Part shown: positions 44,667-54,865 of the stretch, in pieces
Numbering within the stretch: the stretch's first letter is position 1
How the letters are laid out: every line of letters starts with the position of its first letter
From: Haloglycomyces albus DSM 45210
Lineage (GTDB): Bacteria; Actinomycetota; Actinomycetes; Mycobacteriales; Micromonosporaceae
Assembly: GCF_000527155.1 (NCBI RefSeq)
Contig: NZ_AZUQ01000001.1
Span: 1,981,615 to 2,045,614, forward strand
Length of the DNA stretch: 64,000 nt
Direction of reading: 5' to 3'
Program-made: the position numbers and the translations under genes
The notes under the pieces: generated by a model
Seen by the model: the letters and a program-made list of their open reading frames with translations, nothing else
Told to the model about the DNA's origin: nothing
The model's database searches: none

Positions 44667-47600
44667 TCACCCGAAACGCAACTCGGGCAATGACTCCGGA
44701 CGGACCGTCTGATTCGCCCCGACATAATAGAACGCCACGTGAACCCGCGAGGGATCGACCGAATTCAACCGCGCCCAGGCATGGCGATACACCGCCAACT
44801 GCACGGCCGCCCGTTCGGCGCGCTCGCCGTGGGGAGGCTTGCCCGTCTTCCAGTCCACCACGTCCCAATCCCCGTCGTCGCGAGCGAACACCGCGTCGAT
44901 CCGCCCACGCACCGGAGTGCCGTCGACCGACACGACGAACGGAACCTCCTGGGCCACCAGGCTCCTTTGCGCCCACTCCGACCGTTCGAACCGTTCCTTC
45001 AACTCGCGCAACTCCACGTCGGAGACAACCAGGTCGGCATCCGAGGCCCCCGGCATGTCCACGGGGTCGAACAGGGGGCGCTGCCCGAAGAACTCCTCCA
45101 CCCAAGCGTGGAAATCCGTTCCACGCGCCGTCGCCTCCTGCTGGACCGACGGCATCGGCCGCCGTCGAGCGCGGGCGAAGGAATCGGCGTCACCCCACAA
45201 TGCCACCAGCTGTGAAGTGGACAGTCGCGACGGGTACTCCACGGGAATACGCGCCGAATCCCGTTCGGCGCGCTCGCGAAGCAGTAGTTCGGTATCGCGG
45301 ATCCACTGTGCCTCTTGCCCGTCCGGATCATCGTCGACCGCGTCCGTGGCGGTGGCGACGCGCAAGGCGGCCTCGGCGACGACTTTCTGGCGTTCACCCA
45401 ATGGATCGGGCGTGGGCCAGGTGGCCGACCAACTCTGATTTTCATACGGATTCGTGTCGGGCTTGGCGTCCCACCGCGTTTTGACGGCTCCCGCCTCAAT
45501 CGCGTCGTTGAGGTAATCCGACGGCGGACGTGCCCCTTTGGTCCCGCGCTCGAAATAATACCCGCTCACCAGGAGCGTCTCACGGGCTCGCGTGAAGGCA
45601 ACGTAGGCCAGACGTCGCTCTTCATCGAGCTTGTCGTCGGAGTCGTCGCGGCTGAATTCGCTGAGTCCGGTCTTCAATTCGGAGGATGTGGTGGTGTCGG
45701 CGAAATGAAAGGTCGGCAGGTAATCGCGATCGCCTCGGAGTGGGTAGGGGACATGCTCGGGTTTGACCGGCCATTTCGTCGTCTTCGGCGCGGAGGGAAA
45801 CACTTTATTGGACAGACCGGGTACGGCCACGATGTCCCATTCCAGCCCCTTGGCGGCATGGACGGTCAACAGCTGTATCGCCCCGAGCTCGGTTTCGGCG
45901 CTTTCGATCACCGCTCCGCGCTCTTTTTGATTCAAAGCCTCCAAATAGGATAGGAACCCGGGAAGTGAGGCGGCGTCGTTGTGGAACTCGTATTCCGCCG
46001 CCAACGAGACGAACTCATCGAGGTTGTCGACACCGCCTTGATGCAGCAGCGTTTCCACTTCCAATCCCGTCACCGACACGACCTCGGACACCAGATCGGG
46101 AAGTGATTGTTGCAGGCGGCCACGCAACCAATCCGTCTCCGCCTGAAAGGCCGCCAGCCGTTCGAGCAGAACAGGGGAGTAGCGGTCGCCCTCCCCCGGA
46201 TCGGCCACCGCGTCCGACAGGAGAGCCTCCAATTCGGACTCCTCGTTGAAGTGCGTGACCTCCGGTTCAAACCCGTGTGCTTGGGGAACCAGCTCGCGAG
46301 CCCGCTCCCACAACGCTTTGATGTCCCGTGGCCCGATCCGCCAACGCGGACCGGTCAGTTGCCGCATCAATGCGGGACCGTCGGCCGGGTCGGCGAGCAC
46401 ACGCAACATGCTGACGACCTCCAGAACCTCCGGGTAATGCAGCAAACCCACCGAACCCACCACCCGAACCGGGAGTCCGGCGGCTTCCAGCGCCGAGCGC
46501 AGTGCCGGAATGAGTTTGCGCGACCGCACCAGGACCGCGGCCGACTTGTCCCGATTGGGTCCCCAACTATGCGTCAAGTGCCGGGCGACCCAGGCGGCCT
46601 CCTCGTCGGCGGTGGTGTGCATGGCGGCGTCCACCTGAGCGGGGCCTTCGACCCCCGCTTGAAGTGGAGGGATCACCATTCCCGGTTCACTGCCACGGCT
46701 GTGCCCTTCACGTAGGGGACGAGATATCGCATTGGCGACGGTGAGAACGTTCCGGCGGTTGCGCCACGACCGGGTGAGATGCATGATCTCGGCATCGTCT
46801 CCGGCCGGATCGGAAAAGAGCGAGGGAAAGCGCGCCAAGGCTCCGGTGGACGCCCCGCGCCAGGAATAGATCGCCTGAATCGGGTCGCCGACCGCTGTGA
46901 CCGGGTGGCCCCCACCGAACAGACCGTGCAGCAGTTCGGTCTGCGACACCGAGGTGTCCTGGTACTCGTCCAGCAAGACCACGCCCCAGCGGTTCCGTTC
47001 CTCGGACACGATCGCGGGATGTTCGGCGACGACGGTATTGGCGAATTTCAGTTGGTCGGAAAAGTCGATGACGCCGTGCTCGCGTTTCACCTCGTCCCAC
47101 GCTTCCACCAAGGCCAGGAGCTGCCGTCGTCGATCGCCCAGAGACACCATGTCGCGCGATTCCTGATTGGACGGCTTCGCGTCACAACGGGCGAGAACCT
47201 CCTCGGCGAAGTCATTGTCGAAGTCTCGCACGCGATCGGGAGTGACCAGATGCTCCGACATCTCCGCCGACAGCTGCAATACCAGGTCGGTCACGCGCGC
47301 CACCGACACATCAAAGGCGCTCAGGTCGCCGCCCCAGTTCGCCACCAGGTCATAGGCCAGCTGCCAGCGGGCCGCATCCGTCACCACCCGTGTTCCCGAC
47401 TCCAGACCCACCCGCATGCCGTGTTCCGCCACCAGATTTCCCGCATAGGCGTTGTACGTCGACACCGTGGGTTCCCCATGGGACAGTTTAAGCTCGGGCA
47501 CCGAATGATTGAGGCGCGCCAAACGAGAACGAATCTTACGTCCCAGCTCTCCGGCGGCCTTTCGGGTAAACGTCAAACCCAGAATCCGTTCCGGGGCGAC

Positions 47601-47789
47601 CACACCGTTGGCCACCAGCCACACCACGCGATCCGACATGGTGGTCGTCTTGCCGGAGCCGGCCCCCGCCACCACCAACATCGGACGCACATCGGCCTCG
47701 ATAACCCGACGCTGCTCCTCGGTCGGGTTAATCGCCTCCGAACGATCCAAATGCCAAGCGATGTCATAAGCACTGAAACGCGGTCGCAT
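44667..47789 (-). CDS. adnB: AdnB-like helicase-nuclease subunit
   Basis: 1040 residues of the UvrD/AddA class. Walker A GAGSGKT (42-48), motif II LLDEYQDTS, motif III GDPIQAIYSWRGAS, motif VI VAFTRARETL, and a C-terminal RecB-type nuclease with DWDVVDWKTGKPP. With AdnA it forms the end-resecting motor-nuclease AdnAB, the actinobacterial counterpart of RecBCD/AddAB. The start ATG 47789 agrees with mycobacterial AdnB. Its first 217 bases overlap the 3' end of adnA in another frame. Confidence 0.93.
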   Translation of the reverse strand: MRPRFSAYDIAWHLDRSEAINPTEEQRRVIEADVRPMLVVAGAGSGKTTTMSDRVVWLVANGVVAPERILGLTFTRKAAGELGRKIRSRLARLNHSVPELKLSHGEPTVSTYNAYAGNLVAEHGMRVGLESGTRVVTDAARWQLAYDLVANWGGDLSAFDVSVARVTDLVLQLSAEMSEHLVTPDRVRDFDNDFAEEVLARCDAKPSNQESRDMVSLGDRRRQLLALVEAWDEVKREHGVIDFSDQLKFANTVVAEHPAIVSEERNRWGVVLLDEYQDTSVSQTELLHGLFGGGHPVTAVGDPIQAIYSWRGASTGALARFPSLFSDPAGDDAEIMHLTRSWRNRRNVLTVANAISRPLREGHSRGSEPGMVIPPLQAGVEGPAQVDAAMHTTADEEAAWVARHLTHSWGPNRDKSAAVLVRSRKLIPALRSALEAAGLPVRVVGSVGLLHYPEVLEVVSMLRVLADPADGPALMRQLTGPRWRIGPRDIKALWERARELVPQAHGFEPEVTHFNEESELEALLSDAVADPGEGDRYSPVLLERLAAFQAETDWLRGRLQQSLPDLVSEVVSVTGLEVETLLHQGGVDNLDEFVSLAAEYEFHNDAASLPGFLSYLEALNQKERGAVIESAETELGAIQLLTVHAAKGLEWDIVAVPGLSNKVFPSAPKTTKWPVKPEHVPYPLRGDRDYLPTFHFADTTTSSELKTGLSEFSRDDSDDKLDEERRLAYVAFTRARETLLVSGYYFERGTKGARPPSDYLNDAIEAGAVKTRWDAKPDTNPYENQSWSATWPTPDPLGERQKVVAEAALRVATATDAVDDDPDGQEAQWIRDTELLLRERAERDSARIPVEYPSRLSTSQLVALWGDADSFARARRRPMPSVQQEATARGTDFHAWVEEFFGQRPLFDPVDMPGASDADLVVSDVELRELKERFERSEWAQRSLVAQEVPFVVSVDGTPVRGRIDAVFARDDGDWDVVDWKTGKPPHGERAERAAVQLAVYRHAWARLNSVDPSRVHVAFYYVGANQTVRPESLPELRFG

Positions 47790-50700
47790 AAATCGGTTAC
47801 CCGCTTTCCCTCATCCCACAATGGACAACATGTCTTCACCGAACACGTTTGACACTGATTCTGATCATCCCGGTGAACCTCGAACGAACTCCCCGACATC
47901 TGCTCCGCACTGTCAACCACCAAATCACGCGCCCAATCCGGGTTCGCCGCCTCCGACAGCGGCCCTTGAACCCGCTCCGTCGCCTGTTTGGCCTTATGAC
48001 GCGGATACACCAGCACCGCACCGCCCGGAACCTCGCCCTCCTTTGGGAAGGCTCCCTCCGAAATCGCAAACTGATAGGCCGCCAGCTGCGCATTGCCGTC
48101 CGTCTGCACCTTCGACGCCGCCGTCGTACCGGTCTTGATGTCCACCACCACCAAATGACCGGACCCATCGCGCTCCAGCCGATCCACACGACCCGACAAA
48201 CGAACCTCCACCTCGGCCGCGTCGAACGGAACCTCGACACGAAAATCGCGTTCCACCCCAACCAACTCGCGGGGATCCTTCGCCCACCATTCCGCGAACT
48301 TCTCCAGAGCCCGGTCCACCGATTCCCGATCCTGTCGCCGCTTCCACTCCGCCTCATGCGGAAGCTCATCAAAATGCCGATCGATAACCGACCGCATCGC
48401 CTCCAAACGGTCGCCGGCCGGAACCGCGACCGCCTCCTCAGCCGCCAAATGGAACAACGACCCCATGAAACGATGAATCGCCGCACCCGAATCAGCGCCG
48501 TGCGACTCCAACACCCACCGCAGGCCACACTGCTGCACCTTCTCCACCTTCGAAGGGGAGATATTCAAACGGTCGCCGGCCCGATACAACGCCTCCGATG
48601 ACGACAGATCAGCCGTCCCCCACCACGAACCCGGATCGGCACCGGTCACGCCCTCGGAAGCCAAACGCCGCAAGAGACTCGCCGCCGTCGCCAACCGCGC
48701 GGGCGGCCCCTCACTCATCACAACCGAACGCAAGGACGCCACCAGCCCCGTCAAACTCAACTCCCGCCGCGTACCACGCACCCGCTGTGGAGTCACCCCC
48801 ACCTCGTCAATAAACCGACTGGACTGTTCGTCCTCACTGTCCACCGCCGACAACACCAAAGTAGAACGCGCTCGCGACATGGCCGTCAGGAACAGGCGAC
48901 GTTCCTCCGCCAACAATTCCGCCACCACATCCACGTCAGCGCGCCCTTCCAGCAGCTCCACCAAGGCCTCCGCTCCCAGAACGGAACCACGCGGACGCAG
49001 GTTGGGCCACTCGTCCTCCTGTACCCGGGCTACAACCACCAGGTCCCACGACCGTCCATGCGCCCCGTGCACCGTCGTCAGCGTCACCGCCTCCGACAAC
49101 TCCGCTCGCGCCGAAAGCGAATCGCCGGGCAACTGCTGCGCCAACACGTGCTCGGCGAAAACCTCCACCCCGACACCGGGCTGTTTCTGTTCGAAATCCG
49201 CCGCCAAATCCAGCAGCGCGATAACGGCGTCCAGCTCCGCGTCCGCCCGTCGCGCGCGCCTGTCGGGAGACACGGCACGCCTTTCCAAGCGCTCGGCCAC
49301 ACCCGAGTCTTCCCAGACCCGCCACAACGTCGACGCCACACCGCGAGACTCCGCAGCGGCAAGCAACAGACGCGCTACCCGCAACGCGGGTTCGTACCAT
49401 CGTTCCTCCACCGCCTCACTCACCACACTGAGCGGATCCGACATGAAGGTGGCCAAAACATCCCGATTATTACGGAATTCTTCCGACGTCCCATGCACAC
49501 GACGAATGTGCTGTTTCAAACGTCGAATATCGTACGGATCGGCGCCGCCATACAGAGACAACAAAAGAGCCGGCGCCTGATCCTCCGACAACCACACCGA
49601 ATCGTCCGCCGCTCGCCAACGCACACCCGCCGACGACAGCTGCAACAGGTCACGCACCACGCCGTACGAGCCCAACGGCATGTCGTCCGAAGCCTGCGCC
49701 GTCGGAACCCCACTGTGCTGCAATGTGCGCCGCAAGGCGGCCAACTCGGACGCCGACTTCACCACCACCGCCATCTCACTCCAGGCGACACCGTCCAATA
49801 GATGCGCGCGCCGCAGACGGCCGGCGATGTGGCGCGCCTCGACGTTCGGACTGCTTGCGACGAACGCCTCCACCGAGCCCTTGACATCGTGCCCCGCCGA
49901 CCGGTTCCGCAGACGATGCGAGCCCGACATATGGCTGCGGGCGAATCGGTCCACCACCTCGGTGACCTGAAGCGCGGAGCCGTGAGCGCACTCCAGGCGA
50001 ACCTCTTCGGCCGCACCCGCATGGCGAAAGTACTGTTCGGCACGGGCCAGGTTGTCGGAGACACCGCCCTGAAAACCGAAGATCGCCTCGTCGGGATTAC
50101 CCGCCACAATCACCCGCGACGCCTCGCGTGACGCCCACTGCGCCAACTCGACTCCGGCCGGAGTGAAATCCTGAAAATCGTCCACCAACACCACGTCGAA
50201 CGACCCCACCGAAACCTCACCGGTCCGCAGCAGATGTAGAGCCACCCGAGTCAACTCCGCCGAGTCGTATACCTCCAACACCGACGCCGATTGGATCGCC
50301 AAGGTGTCGCGATAGCGCTCCAATACTCGCGCCGCCGACGTCCACAGCGGTCGGTCGTGTTCGCGGCCCAATGCGGCCAGACGTCGCCCTGAAATCCCAC
50401 GTTCTTCGCACCGCAGAATCAAATCCCGCAACTGTGCGGAGAACGCGTACGTACCGATCGCATCGCCAAACTCCTCCGGCCAGGCGAAGTCCTCATTGCG
50501 CAACAGTTCTCGCAGCAACGCGTCGGATTCCGGTCCCGTCAAGAGGCGTGGAACCGCTCGGCCGTGATGCTGTGCACGCGATTTCACAACCGCGTGGGAC
50601 AGTGCCGGGGGAGTGAACACCGCGACCTCCGCAGCGGAGAAAGGAGCGGTGGCGGCATTGACACGTCGACGAAGATATCCGGTGTCCTGCCGATTGAGTC

Positions 50701-50923
50701 CGAGCAGGAGGACGCGTTCCGGGGCGACGCCCGCTTCGACCGCTGCGACCGCGCTGTGAATCAGCGATTCGGTTTTGCCTGTGCCCGGGCCGCCGGAGAC
50801 GACCAAGGGGCCCCGGCGGTGGCGCAGAACGTGCGCTTGGGCTTCGTCGGGAACGAAGTCGTGGTGCCGTCGTTCCGGATGGACCCAATGGAACTGCTGT
50901 TGGTGACGCTGCTGTGACACCAC
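47573..50923 (-). CDS. adnA: AdnA-like helicase-nuclease subunit
   Basis: 1116 residues. Walker A GGPGTGKT (44-51), a weaker motif II (VLVDDFQDFTP), UvrD-like motor and a C-terminal nuclease with HLVVVDIKTGTTA and the iron-sulfur cysteines CQTCSVKTCC near residue 1030. The usual family end lies soon after GKRVT; here no stop occurs and about 80 extra residues are read through the first 217 bases of adnB. GTG 50923 or GTG 50920 is the start. Upstream on the same strand lies only a broken gene. Confidence 0.92.
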   Translation of the reverse strand: MVSQQRHQQQFHWVHPERRHHDFVPDEAQAHVLRHRRGPLVVSGGPGTGKTESLIHSAVAAVEAGVAPERVLLLGLNRQDTGYLRRRVNAATAPFSAAEVAVFTPPALSHAVVKSRAQHHGRAVPRLLTGPESDALLRELLRNEDFAWPEEFGDAIGTYAFSAQLRDLILRCEERGISGRRLAALGREHDRPLWTSAARVLERYRDTLAIQSASVLEVYDSAELTRVALHLLRTGEVSVGSFDVVLVDDFQDFTPAGVELAQWASREASRVIVAGNPDEAIFGFQGGVSDNLARAEQYFRHAGAAEEVRLECAHGSALQVTEVVDRFARSHMSGSHRLRNRSAGHDVKGSVEAFVASSPNVEARHIAGRLRRAHLLDGVAWSEMAVVVKSASELAALRRTLQHSGVPTAQASDDMPLGSYGVVRDLLQLSSAGVRWRAADDSVWLSEDQAPALLLSLYGGADPYDIRRLKQHIRRVHGTSEEFRNNRDVLATFMSDPLSVVSEAVEERWYEPALRVARLLLAAAESRGVASTLWRVWEDSGVAERLERRAVSPDRRARRADAELDAVIALLDLAADFEQKQPGVGVEVFAEHVLAQQLPGDSLSARAELSEAVTLTTVHGAHGRSWDLVVVARVQEDEWPNLRPRGSVLGAEALVELLEGRADVDVVAELLAEERRLFLTAMSRARSTLVLSAVDSEDEQSSRFIDEVGVTPQRVRGTRRELSLTGLVASLRSVVMSEGPPARLATAASLLRRLASEGVTGADPGSWWGTADLSSSEALYRAGDRLNISPSKVEKVQQCGLRWVLESHGADSGAAIHRFMGSLFHLAAEEAVAVPAGDRLEAMRSVIDRHFDELPHEAEWKRRQDRESVDRALEKFAEWWAKDPRELVGVERDFRVEVPFDAAEVEVRLSGRVDRLERDGSGHLVVVDIKTGTTAASKVQTDGNAQLAAYQFAISEGAFPKEGEVPGGAVLVYPRHKAKQATERVQGPLSEAANPDWARDLVVDSAEQMSGSSFEVHRDDQNQCQTCSVKTCCPLWDEGKRVTDLCDRVSVLMTSLGIWIVRRRLTRPRSSVGLSRPMCVRCWWWRGPAPARRPPCRIAWCGWWPTVWSPRNGFWV

Positions 50924-51189
50924 TCCATGAAATCACAGTGCTCAGACGTGTTTCCAAAGGTTGGTGTCGGGTGGGACGGATTCATAGCGTCCCGCCCGAT
51001 GTCGGTCAACGGCTGAGGGTCGAGCCAGGAGGCGATGACCGTAGTTGACTTCCTATTACAGCGGATGGCCCGTCGGCTTACACGGGCCACAATATGAGGG
51101 GGGTGCGCTCCTAAAGCAGAGTGAAGCTCTCTGGAATGTAGATTGCGATGGTCCCACTCGGGGTCGGTGAATTGCGGCACTCCTCATTT

Positions 51190-51510
51190 TCATCTCTGAT
51201 GGGAGGCTACCCTTCGAATGCGCACCTTGACCTCCTCCCACGGATAAATCCGGGGGAAGAGGTCAAGGCGGCGGACGATAAGGAAGACCTTTACCCGCAG
51301 TGTCTCGGCAGCGGTTGGGACCTGTAGGGTGCGTCCGTCCCCAAGATCCAATCGGGCGGTTTCCAGCGGTAGCTTACGGATCCTAACGGCCTGCGTACAG
51401 TGCTGCAGCCGAACCACCGACAAGTTCGGCGTCGGGGACCAGTTCTTGCAAATGCGCGGCGGAGTCCAAAACACCCCGAAGAGTCGAGCTTGCTTGGAAG
51501 TAATTCGCGT
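51190..51510 (-). pseudogene. remnant of an AbiEii/AbiGii-type nucleotidyltransferase gene
   Basis: Two pieces of one family are found in different frames. Piece one (to a stop at 51383-51385) reads GVLDSAAHLQELVPD and ELVGGSAAALYAGR, the nucleotide-binding GGSAAALYA start of the family. Piece two (about 51375-51190) reads ARLDLGDGRTLQVPTAAETLRVKVFLIVRR, the later conserved segment. The catalytic Asp region between them and the whole C-terminal half are missing. It was probably the toxin of a type IV toxin-antitoxin module; no antitoxin is seen. Confidence 0.55.
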
Positions 51511-51630
51511 GGATAAGCCCCGAATTTCATCGGTTGCTCTCCATTTTATTGAGAAGTTGTATTTGAAGCGGCAATCGAGCCGTCCGCCTGCCGATCAGAT
51601 ATCGCTCTTCGGCGGACAGACGGCCGTCGT

Positions 51631-53259
51631 TTAGGAGAATTGCAGGTTCCGATGCCGTATCCCGAGGTATCCGGCCACACCAAGCACGATCGCGATTCCG
51701 GTCATGGCAACCATCGGAGTCCAGGCGACGTCACCGACCGGGTAGTTCGGTGTGTGCTCAAAGGGCGATACGTTCATGACGGCGTCGTTCAAACTCAGCA
51801 TGGGCCCGAACAGCATGATGAACAATACGAACATCCACGGTAGCCAGCGTGCGATACCCCAGCGGGGCAGATAGGCGTAGCAGACGAAGGCCAGTGAGAT
51901 CAGAATCCACACGGCCGGAAGATAAACGGCGGCGGCAAGGAAGAGCGTGCCGAACCAGTCGGAGTCCCCCGTCGACTGAGCGGACAACGCCCCCAACACC
52001 ACGCCGTACACCAGCAATCCCACCGACGTAACGAGCTGCGCGGCAATGAAGTACGCCCCGGGCCAAGCACGGCGGGAAACGGGTAGCGCCGCGAGGACTT
52101 CACCGGCCCCCTCGGTTTCCTCCTTTCGTGCTCGTCCGATCATCATGATCCCGAATACGACCGCGACCAAGGCACCGAACGACGCGATAAGGACCGCGAA
52201 ACCCTCCTGGAAGGTGTTGTCCCCCATCTCCAGCATCTGATCACGGAACTCCGGACCGGCTTCGAATTGGCTCTCCGCCTCAGCGAAGATCGACCCGTAG
52301 GACAAGCCCAACAGAGCCAATGTCACGACCGCGGTGATCGTCAAACCACGAGTCAGTCGCAAGGTCAACGAGCGAATCCCACGCAATGAAGAGGGCGCGT
52401 GGACTCGTCCTTTTCGAGCGGGAAGCAGTCCGGCCCCGAAGTCTCTCCGAGTGACGACGGCAAAGGCGGCCGCGAACACCACCACCGCCACTCCGACGAG
52501 CAAGACCATCGGCCACCACCGCTGTTGCTCGGTGCCGACAAACGTTTGCTGTGCCCAGGCCAAGGGGGAGGCCCAGACCGCGGCGGTCCCGTTGCTGTTC
52601 CCCAATGCGGCGAACACGAATGCCGTCCCCAACACGGTGAAGCTCAGTCCGTTGGCAGTCGAACCGAAGGAGGCCAGCTGAGCGGTCAATGTCGCGATGG
52701 CGCTGAAGAAGATCCCGACCGCACCGGTAGCGGCGCCGAAGAGGAGGGCCTCTCCCCAGCCCACTTCGCTGAGCGGCCCGGTCACCAGAGTCAAACCGAG
52801 AGCCATGGCGACGCTCGCGAGGCAGGTGAGCAGGACTGCCGCAGCCAGATCACTGTGCCTGCCAACCGGTTCGGAACGAACCACCTCGAGACGGGATGTC
52901 TCCTCGTCGCTGCGAGTGAGGCGTGTGACCAGTAGGACCACCATGACCGCCAACAAGGCACAGTTCCACAACAGGAAGTTGTGCGCGATCATCGACATGA
53001 CCGAGTAGTCCGAAATGTACGTCTCCGGCCCCGTCATCGCCAGAGACGGAGGATTGTTCAATGATTGCGCGAAGGCGGCCCGGTCCGTCGCATCGGGATA
53101 CATCTCCATGACCGCCGGGACGGTCACGGCATTGAACCCCAGCAGCCCGAGGAACCAGAAAATCAAGTAGCTGCGGGTGCGCCGCAGTTGGAATCGCAGC
53201 AGCGCGCCGGTTCCACTGAGCGTTCCTGCGCGTCGGTCAATCACGGTTGTAGTGGGCAT
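51631..53259 (-). CDS. ABC exporter, large two-part permease
   Basis: 542 residues with about twelve membrane helices in two similar halves, as in actinobacterial TetB-like or polyketide-exporter ABC permeases. The first half starts RFQLRRTRSYLIFWFLGLLGF; the second has GRARKEETEGAGEVLAALPVSRRAWPGAYF. It forms an exporter with the ATPase encoded upstream, whose stop overlaps its ATG by one base (TGATG). The substrate is unknown; a divergent MarR-type regulator suggests a toxic compound. Confidence 0.9.
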   Translation of the reverse strand: MPTTTVIDRRAGTLSGTGALLRFQLRRTRSYLIFWFLGLLGFNAVTVPAVMEMYPDATDRAAFAQSLNNPPSLAMTGPETYISDYSVMSMIAHNFLLWNCALLAVMVVLLVTRLTRSDEETSRLEVVRSEPVGRHSDLAAAVLLTCLASVAMALGLTLVTGPLSEVGWGEALLFGAATGAVGIFFSAIATLTAQLASFGSTANGLSFTVLGTAFVFAALGNSNGTAAVWASPLAWAQQTFVGTEQQRWWPMVLLVGVAVVVFAAAFAVVTRRDFGAGLLPARKGRVHAPSSLRGIRSLTLRLTRGLTITAVVTLALLGLSYGSIFAEAESQFEAGPEFRDQMLEMGDNTFQEGFAVLIASFGALVAVVFGIMMIGRARKEETEGAGEVLAALPVSRRAWPGAYFIAAQLVTSVGLLVYGVVLGALSAQSTGDSDWFGTLFLAAAVYLPAVWILISLAFVCYAYLPRWGIARWLPWMFVLFIMLFGPMLSLNDAVMNVSPFEHTPNYPVGDVAWTPMVAMTGIAIVLGVAGYLGIRHRNLQFS

Positions 53260-54182
53260 CAGCGTTCTCCATTACCGTTGTTCACTCCGCGCGCGGCCAA
53301 TTCGTCACCGTAGTAACGCAGGAACAGCTCTTCCAGCGACGGCGGTTCGACCGTGAGAGAGGTGATTCCGGCGGAGGTGAGTCGTTCCATGACCTCGTTG
53401 AGAGCGGGGGAGTCCACGTGGGCTCGGACGGTGTCGGCATTGACCGTCAGGTCGTGCACCCCGTCGAGTTCGGCCAACCCGGCGGGCGTTTGTGTCACGG
53501 TGGCACGCAATTGGGTGCGGGTCAGGTGGCGCAGATCGTCGAGTGTTCCGGACTCTACGATGGAGCCCTGGCGAATGATGCTGACGTTGTCACAGAGTTG
53601 CTCTACTTCGCTCATGACGTGGCTGGACAACAGTACCGTGGTGCCCTCTTGAGCGGCTTCGCGAACCGTTTCGGCGAATACCGCGGCCATCAGGGGGTCG
53701 AGGCCACTGGTGGGTTCGTCCAGGAGGAGTAGATCGACGTTCGAACTGAAGGCGGCGATCAGGGCCACCTTCTGTCGGTTTCCTTTGGAATAGGACTTGG
53801 CCTTCTTGCGGGGATCGAGGTCGAAGCGGTCGATCAGTTCGTCGCGTCGGCGCGGTTGCAGTCCGCCGCGCAGACGTCCGAGTAGGTCGATGATCTCCCC
53901 GCCGCTCAGGCTGGGCCACAGGTTGACGTCTCCGGGGACGTACGCCAGGCGGCGGTGCAGCCGAGGGGCCTGTGACCAGGGGTCGGACCCGAACAGGGTG
54001 GCCTTGCCTCCGTCGGCTCGCAGCATTCCCAGGAGTACACGGATCGTGGTGGATTTTCCCGCTCCGTTAGGACCGAGAAAGCCGTGGGTCTGGCCCTCGG
54101 CGACGTGGAGGTTCAGATTGTCAAGGGCGGTGACGTGACCGAAGCGCTTGACAAGGTTTTCGGTTTCGATGACGCGTGTCAT
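53259..54182 (-). CDS. ABC exporter, ATP-binding subunit
   Basis: 307 residues. Walker [11 protein letters not shown] (about 37-46), a variant signature YSKGNRQK in place of LSGGQ, Walker [14 protein letters not shown], switch His in [10 protein letters not shown]. The variant signature is usual in this exporter family. The start ATG 54182 lies in the divergent promoter region shared with the MarR gene. Coupled to the permease. Confidence 0.93.
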   Translation of the reverse strand: MTRVIETENLVKRFGHVTALDNLNLHVAEGQTHGFLGPNGAGKSTTIRVLLGMLRADGGKATLFGSDPWSQAPRLHRRLAYVPGDVNLWPSLSGGEIIDLLGRLRGGLQPRRRDELIDRFDLDPRKKAKSYSKGNRQKVALIAAFSSNVDLLLLDEPTSGLDPLMAAVFAETVREAAQEGTTVLLSSHVMSEVEQLCDNVSIIRQGSIVESGTLDDLRHLTRTQLRATVTQTPAGLAELDGVHDLTVNADTVRAHVDSPALNEVMERLTSAGITSLTVEPPSLEELFLRYYGDELAARGVNNGNGER

Positions 54183-54193
54183 GAAATCAACGT

Positions 54194-54227
54194 ATCATAG
54201 TTTTCATGAAATTGTGAAAAGTATGAT
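54194..54227. promoter_or_regulatory. MarR-type operator with both divergent -10 boxes
   Basis: 13-bp imperfect inverted repeat (arms 54194-54206 and 54215-54227, one mismatch) with an 8-nt centre. Each arm holds a TATGAT hexamer, one pointing to each gene (54199-54194 for the exporter, 54222-54227 for the regulator). A bound dimer would cover both promoters. Confidence 0.65.
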
Positions 54228-54243
54228 GATTGTAGGAGGTTGA

Positions 54244-54726
54244 ATGAAGGACGACAATGAGACCCTGCTGGACTTCGTGGAGCGCTTCGCGCAGCTACTC
54301 GCCGACGCCGGCCTACAGAAGATGACCGCTCGAGTCTTCGCCTATATCCTGGCCGACGACGCCACCAGCTACACCGCCGCTGAACTCGCTCACGGATTGA
54401 GCGTCAGCCGAGCCGCCATTTCAGGGGCGGTGCGTGAGCTCAACACCATGGGGCTGATCGCCAAGACCCGACGTAGTGACACCCGCTCCGACGTGTACAA
54501 CATCGACAGCGGTGACGTCTGGGGCAGAATCATGTTCGCCCGCGTGCCCTTGGTGCGGCGCTACCGTGAAGTGGCGGAAGCCGGAGCGGCGGAATTGCCG
54601 GCGGGACCCGGTAGCGAACGCTTGCGCCAAACCGCTGAGTTCATGGCCTTCATGGAAACCGAGATGTCGGCCATGCAGCGAAAATGGGAACGTCACTTGG
54701 AGGAACAAGAACGACAAGGACGATGA
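54244..54726 (+). CDS. MarR/GbsR-like transcriptional regulator
   Basis: 160 residues. A winged helix-turn-helix (about 35-95: YTAAELAHGLSVSRAAISGAVRELNTMGLIAKTR) and a C-terminal helix pair (EFMAFMETEMSAMQRKWERHL) for dimerisation. Divergent from the ABC exporter across 61 bp holding a matching palindrome, so it most likely represses the exporter and itself. ATG 54244 has a strong AGGAGG. Confidence 0.9.
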   Translation: MKDDNETLLDFVERFAQLLADAGLQKMTARVFAYILADDATSYTAAELAHGLSVSRAAISGAVRELNTMGLIAKTRRSDTRSDVYNIDSGDVWGRIMFARVPLVRRYREVAEAGAAELPAGPGSERLRQTAEFMAFMETEMSAMQRKWERHLEEQERQGR

Positions 54727-54865
54727 TCGCTCCCCCGGTCGGAAAGTCCTCCTCGCCCGCCGGTATCGTGGCCGCCAGGCAGTCAGGTATGCTAATGGCA
54801 TACCCCCTGGCATTGTTCCGACCCCGCCAGGTTTGACCTAAAGAGCCCGCAACGGAGGACGCACA

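Noticed and set aside
54727-54865. tRNA-Trp gene expected upstream of secE
   Set aside because: No cloverleaf or TPsiC-loop consensus is present in this interval.
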